Positions 25,624 through 35,770 of a stretch of 64,000 nt of DNA are shown here, piece by piece. Origin of the DNA: CAVPEV01 sp963703555 (GTDB lineage Bacteria > Actinomycetota > Actinomycetes > Actinomycetales > Cellulomonadaceae). The position numbers were made by a program, and so were the translations under genes. The DNA is taken from contig CAVPEV010000032.1 in assembly GCA_963703555.1 (NCBI GenBank), positions 47,202 through 111,201 on the forward strand, given 5' to 3'. Under the pieces are notes generated by a model that saw only the letters and a program-made list of their open reading frames with translations, made no database searches and was not told the DNA's origin. Within the stretch, counting starts at the first letter, position 1, and the number at the start of each line of letters is the position of its first letter.

Positions 25624-26756
25624 GACTGGTCCTCTCCCCGGGCGACGGACGCCGCCCCTGTCTCGGCCGAGGCCATTGTCCGTGCCCGTGGGGCACCCGC
25701 ACCTCGCTCTGCCGGTGGGCTGCCCCCACCCGGCGCCACCGGGGGCGCCTGCCCAGCCCGCCCCACCGGCGGCCCGCCTCCACCCGGCCCTGCCGGGGCC
25801 ACCCCGGCTCCCGGGTCGCCGGTCGCCTCGTCGCGCACCAGCCGCCACCACAGCGCGAGGGCGAAGCCGCCGAAGATCCACCACTGCGCGGCGTAGACCA
25901 GGTTCTGCGCGTTGAGAGAGGCGCCCGGCGACGTCGGCGGAGGCAGCTGGGCCAGGCCCTGCTGCGCTGGGGCGGTGAGCACCAGGTAGCCGGTCCAGAT
26001 CGGCCCGTCCCACCGGTTGAGCAGCGCGGCAGGGCTGATCGCGTCGGTCTGGCCCTCGGGCAGGTCCCGGCCACCGGGCCGCCCCGCCTCCCCCGCACCC
26101 TCGCCGACCTGCAGGTACCCGGTGACGGTCACCGTGCCGCTGGGCGCCACCACGGCGGGGTCGCCCGGCTGGGCCACCCATCCCCGGACCACCGGCAGCA
26201 CGGCCCGGGCGCCGGTCGCGACGTCGACCCGCAGCGGGGTGAGGACGAGGTAGCCGACCTGTCCGTCCAGCGCCCGTCCGGCGACCAGGAGCTGGCCGGT
26301 CGGCTCCCAGCGCCCCGTGGCGACGACCTGCCGACCGACGAGGTCGGCAGGGAAGGCGGTCTGGGGCGCCAGGACCGCGGCAAGCGGCACCGGGGCTGCC
26401 GACTCGCGCGCAGCGACCTGGCGGGCGGCCGCCTGGTCCCCGCGCTCGTAGGCACGGCCCAGCTGCCAGACCCCCAACCGGGCGCACACCGCCGCCGCGA
26501 GCAGCAGGACGATCAGCAGCCCGAGCATCCGAGGGCGCCGCGCAGCGGCCCAGAACGAGGTCGACTCCCGCCGGGGGCGTTCGGCCCACATGTCAGACGC
26601 CGCGGGAGACGAGGAGCGGTCGACCGCAGGCACCTCCGGCGGCAACACGGGACGTTCCTTCTCCCCGGCCTCCGTCCCGGCCCGTGCGGGACGTTCGACC
26701 TCCCGGGCACCTGCCACAGGGTGCCCGCCTGGCGTGTCGGACGGCGTCTCGAGCAC
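25620..26756 (-). CDS. SURF1-family cytochrome oxidase biogenesis protein
   Basis: A SURF1-family protein (haem a3 insertion into cytochrome c oxidase). TM1 is LGLLIVLLLAAAVCARLGVW followed by the diagnostic LGVWQLGRA. The extracytoplasmic domain has VVATGRWEPTGQLLV and VLPVVRGWV, and TM2 is YAAQWWIFGGFALALWWRL with the QWW motif. The C-terminal Pro/Gly-rich tail (about 60 residues) is unusual. The frame is open to a GTG at 26756 (378 residues), but an internal ATG at 26591 (MWAERPRR) would remove a 55-residue low-complexity leader and is a fair alternative. It heads the surf1-DUF3817-guaA run. Confidence 0.83.
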   Translation of the reverse strand: MLETPSDTPGGHPVAGAREVERPARAGTEAGEKERPVLPPEVPAVDRSSSPAASDMWAERPRRESTSFWAAARRPRMLGLLIVLLLAAAVCARLGVWQLGRAYERGDQAAARQVAARESAAPVPLAAVLAPQTAFPADLVGRQVVATGRWEPTGQLLVAGRALDGQVGYLVLTPLRVDVATGARAVLPVVRGWVAQPGDPAVVAPSGTVTVTGYLQVGEGAGEAGRPGGRDLPEGQTDAISPAALLNRWDGPIWTGYLVLTAPAQQGLAQLPPPTSPGASLNAQNLVYAAQWWIFGGFALALWWRLVRDEATGDPGAGVAPAGPGGGGPPVGRAGQAPPVAPGGGSPPAERGAGAPRARTMASAETGAASVARGEDQS

Positions 26757-26793
26757 CGGACCACGCTACCCCGGGGCTCGGCTCCCTCAACTG

Positions 26794-26922
26794 CCGGCTC
26801 CCGCGGACCCGGGCACGGCGGAGTTCCCGGCTCCCGCGGACCCGGGCACGGCGGAGTTCCCGGCTCCCGCGGACCCGGGGGCACGGCGGAGTTCCCGGCT
26901 CCCGCGGACCCGGGCACGGCGG
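26794..26922 (+). repeat. 33-bp tandem repeat, four copies, upstream of phosphoketolase
   Basis: Units beginning ccggctcccgcggacccggg start at 26794, 26827, 26860 and 26895. The period is 33 bp, then 35 bp where two extra G occur, and the last copy is shortened. The array fills the space between the divergent surf1 and phosphoketolase genes (26757-27138, 382 bp gene-free). No promoter hexamers stand out in that gap. Confidence 0.88.
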
Positions 26923-27138
26923 CGCGTCCGCCGCCCTGCGGACGCCGGCACAGTGGAGTTTGATGGGACGGCGGGCGGCGTCGGTCCGGCAGCGCCGGCC
27001 GGCCCGCCGGCGGCACGAGGAGCAGCCGCAGCGTGGGTCGGACGTCCTATGCCGGGCGTGCCCGCCGCGCGACGCTGGGTTTGGTCTGCGCCCGCGGCGT
27101 CGCCGCAGCCGGACAGGCACGAGGACAGGGAGTGGAGC

Positions 27139-29625
27139 ATGAGCACGACGACTGCACGGCCGACCTCCTGGCGGCGCGGCACCGGAGAGCCGGTGAGCGC
27201 AGACACGCTGCGGCGCATCGACGGGTGGTGGCGGGCGGCCAACTACCTGTCGGTCGGGCAGATCTACCTGCTGAACAACCCGCTGCTGCGCAACCAGCTG
27301 ACCCGCGACGACGTCAAGCCGCGGCTGCTCGGCCACTGGGGCACCACCCCGGGCCTGAACTTCCTCTACGCCCACCTCAACCGGGTGATCGCCGAGCGTC
27401 AGCAGCCGGCGATGTACATCATCGGCCCCGGGCACGGCGGGCCGGGCATGGTCGCCAACGCCTACCTGGACGGCACCTACTCGCAGATCTACTCCGACAT
27501 CACGCAGGACACCGAGGGCATGCGTCGGCTGTTCCGGCAGTTCTCCTTCCCCGGTGGCATCCCCAGCCACGTCGCCCCCGAGACCCCCGGGTCCATCCAC
27601 GAGGGCGGCGAGCTCGGCTACGCGCTGTCCCACGCCTACGGCGCAGCGTTCGACAACCCCGACCTGCTGGTCGCCGCCGTGGTCGGCGACGGGGAGGCCG
27701 AGACCGGCCCGTTGGCCACGAGCTGGCACTCCAACAAGTTCATCAACCCGGCCCGCGACGGCGTCGTGCTGCCGATCCTGCACCTCAACGGCTACAAGAT
27801 CGCCAACCCCACGGTGCTCGCCCGCATCCCGGAGGACGAGCTGCTCAGCCTGTTCCGCGGCTACGGCTACACCCCGCACCTGTTCACCGGCGGGTACCAC
27901 GACGAGGACCACTTCGCGGTACACACCCGGTTCGCCGACCTCCTGGACACGGTGCTCGACGAGATCGCCGACATCAAGGCCCGCGCCATGGCCGGCGACG
28001 AGCAGCGCCCGGCCTGGCCGATGATCATCCTGCGCACCCCCAAGGGCTGGACCTGCCCGCCGAGCATCGACGGCAAGCAGGTCGAGGACTCGTGGCGGGC
28101 CCACCAGGTGCCGCTGGCCAGCGCACGGGACACCGAGGACCACCTGAAGGTGCTCGAGCAGTGGATGCTGTCCTACGAGCCCGACGAGCTGTTCGACGAG
28201 AACGGCACGGTGCGGGCGGACATCTCCTCGTTGGCCCCGGTCGGCCGGCTGCGGATGAGCGACACCCCCTATGCCAACGGTGGCCTGTTGCTCAAGGACC
28301 TGCGGCTGCCCGACTTCCGGGACTTCGCCGTCGACGTCCCCGCCCCGGGTGGGTCGATCAGCGAGGCCACCCGGGTGCTCGGCGACTACCTGGCCGACGT
28401 CATCCGGCGCAACCCGGACAACTTCCGGATCTTCGGCCCGGACGAGACCGCGTCGAACCGCCTGCAGGCCGTGTTCGAGGTCACGGACAAGGTGTGGGAC
28501 GCCGAGTACCTCAGCCCCGCCGTCGACGAGCACCTGGCCCGGGCCGGACGGGTCGTCGAGATGCTGTCCGAGCACCAGTGCCAGGGCTGGCTGGAGGGCT
28601 ACCTGCTCACCGGCCGGCACGGCATGTTCACCAGCTACGAGGCGTTCATCCACATCGTCGACTCCATGGTCAACCAGCACGCCAAGTGGCTGAAGGTGAC
28701 CCGGGACATCCCGTGGCGGCGGCCCATCGCCAGCCTCAACTACCTGCTGAGCAGCCACGTCTGGCGCCAGGACCACAACGGGTTCTCCCACCAGGACCCC
28801 GGGTTCATCGACCACGTGGTGAACAAGAAGGCCCAGATCGTCCGGGTGTACCTGCCACCGGACGCCAACACCCTGCTCGCCACCTACGACCACTGCCTGC
28901 GCAGCCGCAACTACATCAACGTGGTGGTGGCCGGCAAGCAGCCGGCACCCAACTTCCTGCCCATGGCGGACGCGGTGGCGCACTGCGCCCGGGGCCTGGG
29001 GATCTGGGACTGGGCCGGTACGGAGGTGCCGGGCCAGGAGCCGGACGTCGTGCTGGCCGCAGCCGGCGACGTGCCCACGCTGGAGGTGCTGGCCGCGGCC
29101 GACATCCTCCGCCGACGCCTGCCCGGGCTCAAGGTCCGGGTGATCAACGTCGTGGACCTCATGCGGCTGCAGGACCCCGGCGAGCACCCGCACGGGCTGT
29201 CCGACCGGGACTTCGACACCCTGTTCACCACGGACAAGCCGGTGATCTTCGCCTACCACGGCTACCCGTGGCTGATCCACCGGCTCACCTACCGCCGCAA
29301 CGGCCACGCCAACATCCACGTGCGCGGCTACAAGGAGGAGGGCACGACGACCACCCCGTTCGACATGGTCATGCTCAACGACCTGGACCGCTACCACCTG
29401 GTCATGGACGTCATCGACCGGCTGCCGGAGCTCGGGTCCCGGTGGGCCGGCCTGCGTCAGGAGATGGTCGACGCCCGGCTCCGGGCCCGTCAGTACACCC
29501 GCGACCACGGGGAGGACGTCCCCGAGGTGCGCGACTGGGTCTGGCCGGACGCCGGCGAGACGGCCACCGAGGCCGCCGGTCCGATGCTCGACGCCTCCCG
29601 CACGACGGGTGGTGACAACGAGTAG
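27139..29625 (+). CDS. xfp: Phosphoketolase (xylulose-5-P / fructose-6-P)
   Basis: An 828-residue thiamine-diphosphate enzyme that splits xylulose-5-P or fructose-6-P with phosphate to acetyl-phosphate. Signatures include YLSVGQIYLLNNPLL, GHWGTTPGLNFLYAH, the XFP motif YIIGPGHGGPGMVA and the TPP-binding GDGEAETGPLATSWHSNKF. Further on are SSHVWRQDHNGFSHQDPGF and GYKEEGTTTTPFDM near the C-terminus. Length is standard (about 800). The ATG at 27139 follows GGAGTGGAG; the open frame upstream is repeat sequence and is not counted. Its stop overlaps the pta GTG by one base, so xfp-pta-ackA form an operon that turns sugar phosphates into acetate and ATP. Confidence 0.96.
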   Translation: MSTTTARPTSWRRGTGEPVSADTLRRIDGWWRAANYLSVGQIYLLNNPLLRNQLTRDDVKPRLLGHWGTTPGLNFLYAHLNRVIAERQQPAMYIIGPGHGGPGMVANAYLDGTYSQIYSDITQDTEGMRRLFRQFSFPGGIPSHVAPETPGSIHEGGELGYALSHAYGAAFDNPDLLVAAVVGDGEAETGPLATSWHSNKFINPARDGVVLPILHLNGYKIANPTVLARIPEDELLSLFRGYGYTPHLFTGGYHDEDHFAVHTRFADLLDTVLDEIADIKARAMAGDEQRPAWPMIILRTPKGWTCPPSIDGKQVEDSWRAHQVPLASARDTEDHLKVLEQWMLSYEPDELFDENGTVRADISSLAPVGRLRMSDTPYANGGLLLKDLRLPDFRDFAVDVPAPGGSISEATRVLGDYLADVIRRNPDNFRIFGPDETASNRLQAVFEVTDKVWDAEYLSPAVDEHLARAGRVVEMLSEHQCQGWLEGYLLTGRHGMFTSYEAFIHIVDSMVNQHAKWLKVTRDIPWRRPIASLNYLLSSHVWRQDHNGFSHQDPGFIDHVVNKKAQIVRVYLPPDANTLLATYDHCLRSRNYINVVVAGKQPAPNFLPMADAVAHCARGLGIWDWAGTEVPGQEPDVVLAAAGDVPTLEVLAAADILRRRLPGLKVRVINVVDLMRLQDPGEHPHGLSDRDFDTLFTTDKPVIFAYHGYPWLIHRLTYRRNGHANIHVRGYKEEGTTTTPFDMVMLNDLDRYHLVMDVIDRLPELGSRWAGLRQEMVDARLRARQYTRDHGEDVPEVRDWVWPDAGETATEAAGPMLDASRTTGGDNE

Positions 29626-31760
29626 TGGCCCGCAACGTCTACATCGCCTCCCCCGAGGGCGACACCGGCAAGTCCACGGTCGCCCTCGGGGTGGTCGACC
29701 TGCTCACCCGGTCCGTGCAGCGGGTCGGCGTGTTCCGCCCGGTCGCCCGGGACGCCACCGGGCGCGACTACGTCCTGGACCTCCTGCTCGCCCATGACGG
29801 GGTCGACCTCGACTACGTCGACTGCGTCGGGGTGACCTATGACGACGTGCACGCCGACCCCGAGGCCGCCCTGGTCCAGATCATCCAGCGCTACCACGCG
29901 GTGGAGCGGCGCTGCGACCTGGTGGTCATCGTCGGCACCGACTACACGGACATCGCCGGGCCGACCGAGCTGGCCTACAACGCTCGCATCGCGGCCAACC
30001 TGGGCGCGCCCGTCCTGCTCGTCGTGTCCGGCAACCACCGCACCGCCGACGAGGTCCGCCAGGTCGCCGAGGTGGCCGTCGGTGAGCTGGAGGCCAACCA
30101 CGCCCGGGTGATCGCCACCATCGCCAACCGCTGCCCCGCCGACCAGCTCGGCGCGATCCGCGATGCGCTGAGCCGGGACCGCCCGGCCTGGGCACTGCCC
30201 GAGGAGCCGTACCTGTCCGCCCCGACCGTCCGCCAGCTGATGGAGGCCGTGCACGGCTCGCTGGTGATCGGCGACGAGCAGCTGCTCTCCCGCGAGGTCG
30301 CCGACGTGACGGTCGGCGCCATGACGATCGAGCACCTGCTCGACCGGCTGACCGACGGCGTCGTCGTCATCACCCCCGGCGACCGGTCGGACATCCTGCT
30401 CGCCCTGCTCACCGCACACACCGCGGAGGGCTTCCCGTCACTGGCCGGGATCATCCTCAACGGCGGCTTCTTCCCGCCGCCGGCGGTCGCCCGGCTCGCC
30501 GAGAGCCACGGCAGCGGCCTGCCGATCATCCGCACCGACCTGGGCACGTTCCACACCGCCAGCGCCGCCGCGCGGGTGCGGGGCCGGCTCACCGCGGACT
30601 CCCAGCGCAAGGTCGACGCCGCGCTGGCGCTGTTCGAGCGGCACGTCGACGGGCCCGCCCTGGTGCACGCCCTGGACGTGCCCCGGCCGGAGGTCGTCAC
30701 CCCGTTGATGTTCGAGTACGAGCTGCTCGACCGGGCCCGCGCGGCCCGCAAGCACATCGTGCTGCCGGAGGGCAACGACGACCGCATCCTGCGCGCCGCG
30801 TCCACCCTGCTGCAGCGCGGCGTCGCCGAGCTGACGATCCTCGGGGACGAGGCGGCGGTACGCACCCGCGCCGCCCAGCTCGGTCTGGCGCTCGCCGACG
30901 CGCACGTGGTCGACCCCGGGTCCGGGGACCTCCTGGAACGGTTCGCCGTGGAGTACGCCCGGCTGCGGGCGCACAAGGGGATGACCGTGGAGCGGGCCCG
31001 GGAGATCGTCTCCTCGGTGTCCTACTTCGGCACGATGATGGTGCACCTGGGGCTGGCCGACGGCATGGTCTCCGGCGCGCTGCACACCACCGCCCACACG
31101 ATCCGGCCCGCCTTCGAGATCATCAAGACGGTGCCCGGCGTCTCCATCGTGTCCAGCGTGTTCTTCATGTGTCTCGAGGACCGCGTGCTCGTCTACGGCG
31201 ACTGCGCGGTCAACCCGGACCCCACCGCGGAGCAGCTGGCGGACATCGCGATCTCCTCGGCCGGCACGGCCGCACAGTTCGGCATCGAGCCGCGGATCGC
31301 CATGCTGTCGTACTCCACTGGCGAGTCCGGGGAGGGTGCGGACGTGGACAAGGTGCGCACCGCCACCGAGCTGGTCCGCCGGCGCCGCCCCGACCTGTCG
31401 GTGGAGGGCCCGATCCAGTACGACGCCGCGGTGGACGCGTCGGTGGCCAAGACGAAGATGCCCGACTCGGCGGTGGCCGGGCGGGCGACCGTCTTCATCT
31501 TCCCCGACCTCAACACGGGCAACAACACGTACAAGGCGGTGCAGCGCTCCGCGGGGGCCGTCGCCGTCGGGCCCGTGCTCCAGGGCCTGCGCAAGCCGGT
31601 GAACGACCTGTCCCGCGGCGCCCTCGTGCAGGACATCGTCAACACCGTCGCCATCACCGCCATCCAGGCGCAGGCGACCGAGGCCGCCCGAGCCCGCGAG
31701 GCCGGCCGGGCTGCCGGCGCGGGTACCCTCGGCTCCGGCGCCCCGGCGGCTCGCCCGTGA
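29625..31760 (+). CDS. pta: Phosphate acetyltransferase, long form (DRTGG + PTA)
   Basis: A 711-residue phosphotransacetylase interconverting acetyl-phosphate and acetyl-CoA. The N-terminal P-loop-like region (YIASPEGDTGKSTVALGV) belongs to the DRTGG-containing long form; the catalytic PTA_PTB domain begins near 365 (FEYELLDRARAARKHIVLPEG). It includes GMVSGALHTTAHTIRPAFEI, LSYSTGESGEG and FPDLNTGNNTYKAVQR. The GTG start overlaps the phosphoketolase stop by one base. The C-terminus adds an Ala/Gly-rich tail. It lies between xfp and ackA, so acetyl-phosphate can go to either acetyl-CoA or ATP. Confidence 0.96.
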   Translation: MARNVYIASPEGDTGKSTVALGVVDLLTRSVQRVGVFRPVARDATGRDYVLDLLLAHDGVDLDYVDCVGVTYDDVHADPEAALVQIIQRYHAVERRCDLVVIVGTDYTDIAGPTELAYNARIAANLGAPVLLVVSGNHRTADEVRQVAEVAVGELEANHARVIATIANRCPADQLGAIRDALSRDRPAWALPEEPYLSAPTVRQLMEAVHGSLVIGDEQLLSREVADVTVGAMTIEHLLDRLTDGVVVITPGDRSDILLALLTAHTAEGFPSLAGIILNGGFFPPPAVARLAESHGSGLPIIRTDLGTFHTASAAARVRGRLTADSQRKVDAALALFERHVDGPALVHALDVPRPEVVTPLMFEYELLDRARAARKHIVLPEGNDDRILRAASTLLQRGVAELTILGDEAAVRTRAAQLGLALADAHVVDPGSGDLLERFAVEYARLRAHKGMTVERAREIVSSVSYFGTMMVHLGLADGMVSGALHTTAHTIRPAFEIIKTVPGVSIVSSVFFMCLEDRVLVYGDCAVNPDPTAEQLADIAISSAGTAAQFGIEPRIAMLSYSTGESGEGADVDKVRTATELVRRRRPDLSVEGPIQYDAAVDASVAKTKMPDSAVAGRATVFIFPDLNTGNNTYKAVQRSAGAVAVGPVLQGLRKPVNDLSRGALVQDIVNTVAITAIQAQATEAARAREAGRAAGAGTLGSGAPAARP

Positions 31761-31791
31761 CGTCTCGCCCCCGTCCCGCAGAAGGCCGCCC

Positions 31792-32982
<1,191 letters not shown>

Positions 32983-33007
32983 CGCACCGGACGGGGCGCG
33001 CCCGGCC

Positions 33008-34705
33008 TCACACCCCCAGCACGCTGCGCACCTGCGGGTCCACGAGGTCGAGCACCGCCGCCCGGGCGGCGACGGCCGACGGTGCGCCGAGCGCCGCCTC
33101 GGCCAGCTGCCGGCACCGGTCCAGGGTGTGCCGGCGCAGGGTATACCGGACGGCGGGCAGCGCCGCCGGCGCCATCGACAGGCTGGTCACCCCCAGGCCG
33201 ACGAGCACCAGCGCCATCACCGGGTCGCCCGCGGACTCCCCGCAGACGCCGACGGGCTTGCCCGTCTCGGCGCCGGCACGACCGGTCGCGGCGACCAGAC
33301 CGAGGACGGCCGGCTGCCACGGGTCGAGCAGGTCGGCCAGCTCGCCGCGCAGCCGGTCGGCGGCCATCGTGTACTGGGCCAGGTCGTTGGTGCCCAGCGA
33401 GACGAAGTCGACGGCACCGAGGACCTCGCGAGCGCGCAGCGCGGCGGCCGGGACCTCCACCATCACCCCGACGACGGTCAGCCCGTGCCCGCGAGCCCGC
33501 TGGGCGTACTGCGCCGCTTCGCCCGCGGTGGCGATCATCGGCGCCATCACCCACGGCGTGACCCCGGTGGCCTGCTGGGCCCGGGCCAGGGCGGCCAGCT
33601 GCGTGTCCAGCAGCTCGGGATGCGTGCGGACCATCCGGTACCCGCGCACGCCCAGGGCCGGGTTCTCCTCCCCGGGCTGGGGGGCGAAGGCCAGCGGCTT
33701 GTCGGCGCCGGCGTCCAGGGTGCGGACGACGACCTTCCGATCGCCCATCACGCGCAGCACGCGGGCGTACGTCTCCGCCTGCTCGTCGACGTCCGGGGCG
33801 ACGGACCGGCCGAAGAACAGCACCTCGGTGCGGAACAGGCCGATGCCCTCCGCCGCGGTAGCCGCCGCCCGCTCGGCGTCCTCGGCGGTGCCGATGTTCG
33901 CCAGCAGCGTCACCGGGTGGGCGTCGGCCGTGGCGCCGGGGCCGGTGTCCGTGGCCAGCTCGGTGAGCAGCCGGGCCCGCACGGCCACCGACTGCACGGC
34001 CGCGTCATCGGGGGCGGGGTCGACGGTGCCGGCGGCCGCGTCGACGACCACCCGGCTGCCGGCGGGCAGGTCGGTGGCGCCGGCCACCCGGACCACGCAC
34101 GGGATGCCGAGCTGCCCGGCGATGATCGCCGTGTGGCTGGTGGGCCCGCCCTGCTCGGTGACGATGGCCACGACGTGGTCGAGGTCCAGGGCCGCCGTGT
34201 CGGCGGGGGCCAGGTCGCGGGCGACGATGACCGACGGCTCGGACAGCGCCGGCACCCCGGGGGCGGGCAGCCCGAGCAGGGTGGCGACGACCAGGTCGCG
34301 CACGCTGTGCAGGTCGGTCACCCGGTCGGCCAGGTACCCGCCGGCCTGCTGGAACATCGTGGCGTACCCGCCGATGACGGCGTCGAGCGTGCCGACCGGC
34401 GGCTCGCCGGCCTCGACGCGCTGGCGCACGCCGGCCCGCAGAGCCGGGTCGGCCGCCATCAGCGCGGTCGCGGAGAGGACCTCGGCGACGGTGCCGTGGG
34501 CGGCGTCGGCAGCGGCCTGCAGCCCGCGGGACACCCGCTCGAAGGCCTCGGTGACCAACCCGGACAGCTCGGCCGTCGTGGCCGGCCGACCCTGGACCAG
34601 GACGGGGGCGTCCGCGGACACGTCCGGCAGGGAGCGCACCAGCGCCACGGTGCCGACCGCGGCGCCCCGCCCGACGCCGACCCCGTGCAGCACGTCGCCG
34701 GTCAT
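33008..34705 (-). CDS. ptsI: PTS enzyme I (phosphoenolpyruvate-protein phosphotransferase)
   Basis: A 565-residue EI that takes phosphate from PEP and passes it to HPr. The N-terminal domain contains the phospho-acceptor His191 in EQGGPTSHTAIIAG. The PEP-binding barrel carries GIGLFRTEVLFFGR, VVVRTLDAGADKPL, FVSLGTNDLAQYTMA and the catalytic Cys in VGVCGESAGDP. All residues needed appear present. Its ATG overlaps the ptsH stop by 4 bp. It is the distal gene of fruR-fruK-fruA-ptsH-ptsI. Confidence 0.95.
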   Translation of the reverse strand: MTGDVLHGVGVGRGAAVGTVALVRSLPDVSADAPVLVQGRPATTAELSGLVTEAFERVSRGLQAAADAAHGTVAEVLSATALMAADPALRAGVRQRVEAGEPPVGTLDAVIGGYATMFQQAGGYLADRVTDLHSVRDLVVATLLGLPAPGVPALSEPSVIVARDLAPADTAALDLDHVVAIVTEQGGPTSHTAIIAGQLGIPCVVRVAGATDLPAGSRVVVDAAAGTVDPAPDDAAVQSVAVRARLLTELATDTGPGATADAHPVTLLANIGTAEDAERAAATAAEGIGLFRTEVLFFGRSVAPDVDEQAETYARVLRVMGDRKVVVRTLDAGADKPLAFAPQPGEENPALGVRGYRMVRTHPELLDTQLAALARAQQATGVTPWVMAPMIATAGEAAQYAQRARGHGLTVVGVMVEVPAAALRAREVLGAVDFVSLGTNDLAQYTMAADRLRGELADLLDPWQPAVLGLVAATGRAGAETGKPVGVCGESAGDPVMALVLVGLGVTSLSMAPAALPAVRYTLRRHTLDRCRQLAEAALGAPSAVAARAAVLDLVDPQVRSVLGV

Positions 34706-35004
34706 GCCGTCGCCCCCGTCGTCGTGCCGGGCGCAGCCGGTGCGTCCAGGTCCGTCTCCAGCAGCGTGACCAGCTCGCCGAGCACCCGGTCGGCGTCCGG
34801 GCCGTCGGCGCTGAGCGTCACGGTCTCCCCGTGCGGCACCCCCAGCGACATGACGAGCAGGATGCTCGCCGCGTCGACGGGCTCCCCGCCCGACCGGGCG
34901 ACGGCCACCGGGATCCCGGCCGCGGCGACGGCCTGGGTGAACAGGGCAGCGGGCCGGGCGTGCAGGCCGACGCGGGAGGCGACGGTGGCGGTGCGGTGGA
35001 CCAT
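34702..35004 (-). CDS. ptsH: Phosphocarrier protein HPr
   Basis: A 100-residue HPr. The active-site His15 lies in SRVGLHARPAALF. The regulatory serine region reads VDAASILLVMSLGV, with Ser47 where Ser46 of Firmicutes HPr lies; no HPr kinase is expected in actinobacteria. The C-terminus extends about ten residues beyond usual. It overlaps ptsI by 4 bp and follows the remnant fruA by 48 bp, so it is in the fructose operon. Confidence 0.95.
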   Translation of the reverse strand: MVHRTATVASRVGLHARPAALFTQAVAAAGIPVAVARSGGEPVDAASILLVMSLGVPHGETVTLSADGPDADRVLGELVTLLETDLDAPAAPGTTTGATA

Positions 35005-35052
35005 GGTGGGCGTCCTCTCAGACGGTGCAGGCCGCAGTCGGGTCGGGTCGGG

Positions 35053-35770
35053 TCAGGCGAGCTGGGCTATGGCAGTCTCGACCTCGACGGGTTCGTCGGT
35101 GGCCGCCACGACCTCCGAGCGCATGCTCTTCAGGGCGACGACGATCCCGGCCATGACGACCATCCCCACCGCCACGGCGAGCAGGAACCCGGGCCAGCCG
35201 GAGATCAGCGGGAGCACCCAGATCCCCCCCGTGCGGCGCCGGCAGGCCGGCGCCGCACGCCATGGTCAGCGCCCCGGTGACGTCGGACCCCACGACCGAG
35301 GACAGGAGCGGCGCCACCATGCCGGCGGCCATCACCGCGGCCATCACCCGGTACTGGGCCGCGCCGTCGGTCAGCCCCTCGGTCGCTAGCCCGGTCACCG
35401 CGAAGGTGTAGGCCACCTTGTTCACCGGGCCACCGAAGTCAAAGCCCATCATCGCCCCGAGCAGCGCACCCATGACGACGAGGTTGGCACCGGACAGGCC
35501 GTTCAGCCAGTTCGTCAGCCCCGCCATGAGGGACGCGATCGGCTGGCCGATGAGGACGAACATCACCAGGCCGACCAGCGCGGACGACAGCAGCGGCGTG
35601 ACCACCACCGGCACGACACCGCGCACCCCCTTGGGCACCCGCCAGCGGCTGATCCACAGCGCGAGGAGCCCGGCGAGGACGCCCCCGGCGGCCGCGAACG
35701 GGATCATGTACGACACGCCGGTCATCGGCCACTGTCGCACCCGGGTGCCGACGCTCGCGCCGGCTCTCAC
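35053..35770 (-). pseudogene. fruA: fruA remnant: PTS fructose EIIC with lost IIA/IIB, internal deletions and a frameshift
   Basis: What remains of a fructose PTS permease. It starts at a GTG overlapping the fruK stop (GTGA) and enters at the IIB-IIC linker (GASVGTRVRQW), so the IIA and IIB domains are absent. TGVSYMIPFAAAGGVL then joins directly to AGLLALWISRWRVP, skipping most of the first IIC helices. AAGMVAPL joins SSVVGSDVTGALTMA, losing the segment that normally holds the GASFISEGAIPF motif. After GLPAPHGG, a run of seven G (C on the plus strand at about 35224-35230) shifts the frame; removing one G gives GIWVLPLISGWPGFLLAV to a normal end EVETAIAQLA. The deletions keep frame, so collapse in assembly is possible. 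Confidence 0.85.

Noticed and set aside
26590..27138. In-frame N-terminal extension of phosphoketolase through the 33-bp repeats
   Set aside because: Phosphoketolases begin near the ATG at 27139; the extension is Pro/Ala repeat sequence, and a ribosome-site-like GGAGTGGAG stands before 27139.
35200..35240. Programmed frameshift in fruA at the seven-G run
   Set aside because: A poly-G slippage site is conceivable, but the gene also lacks IIA, IIB and internal IIC segments, so a regulated shift to make a working permease makes no sense.
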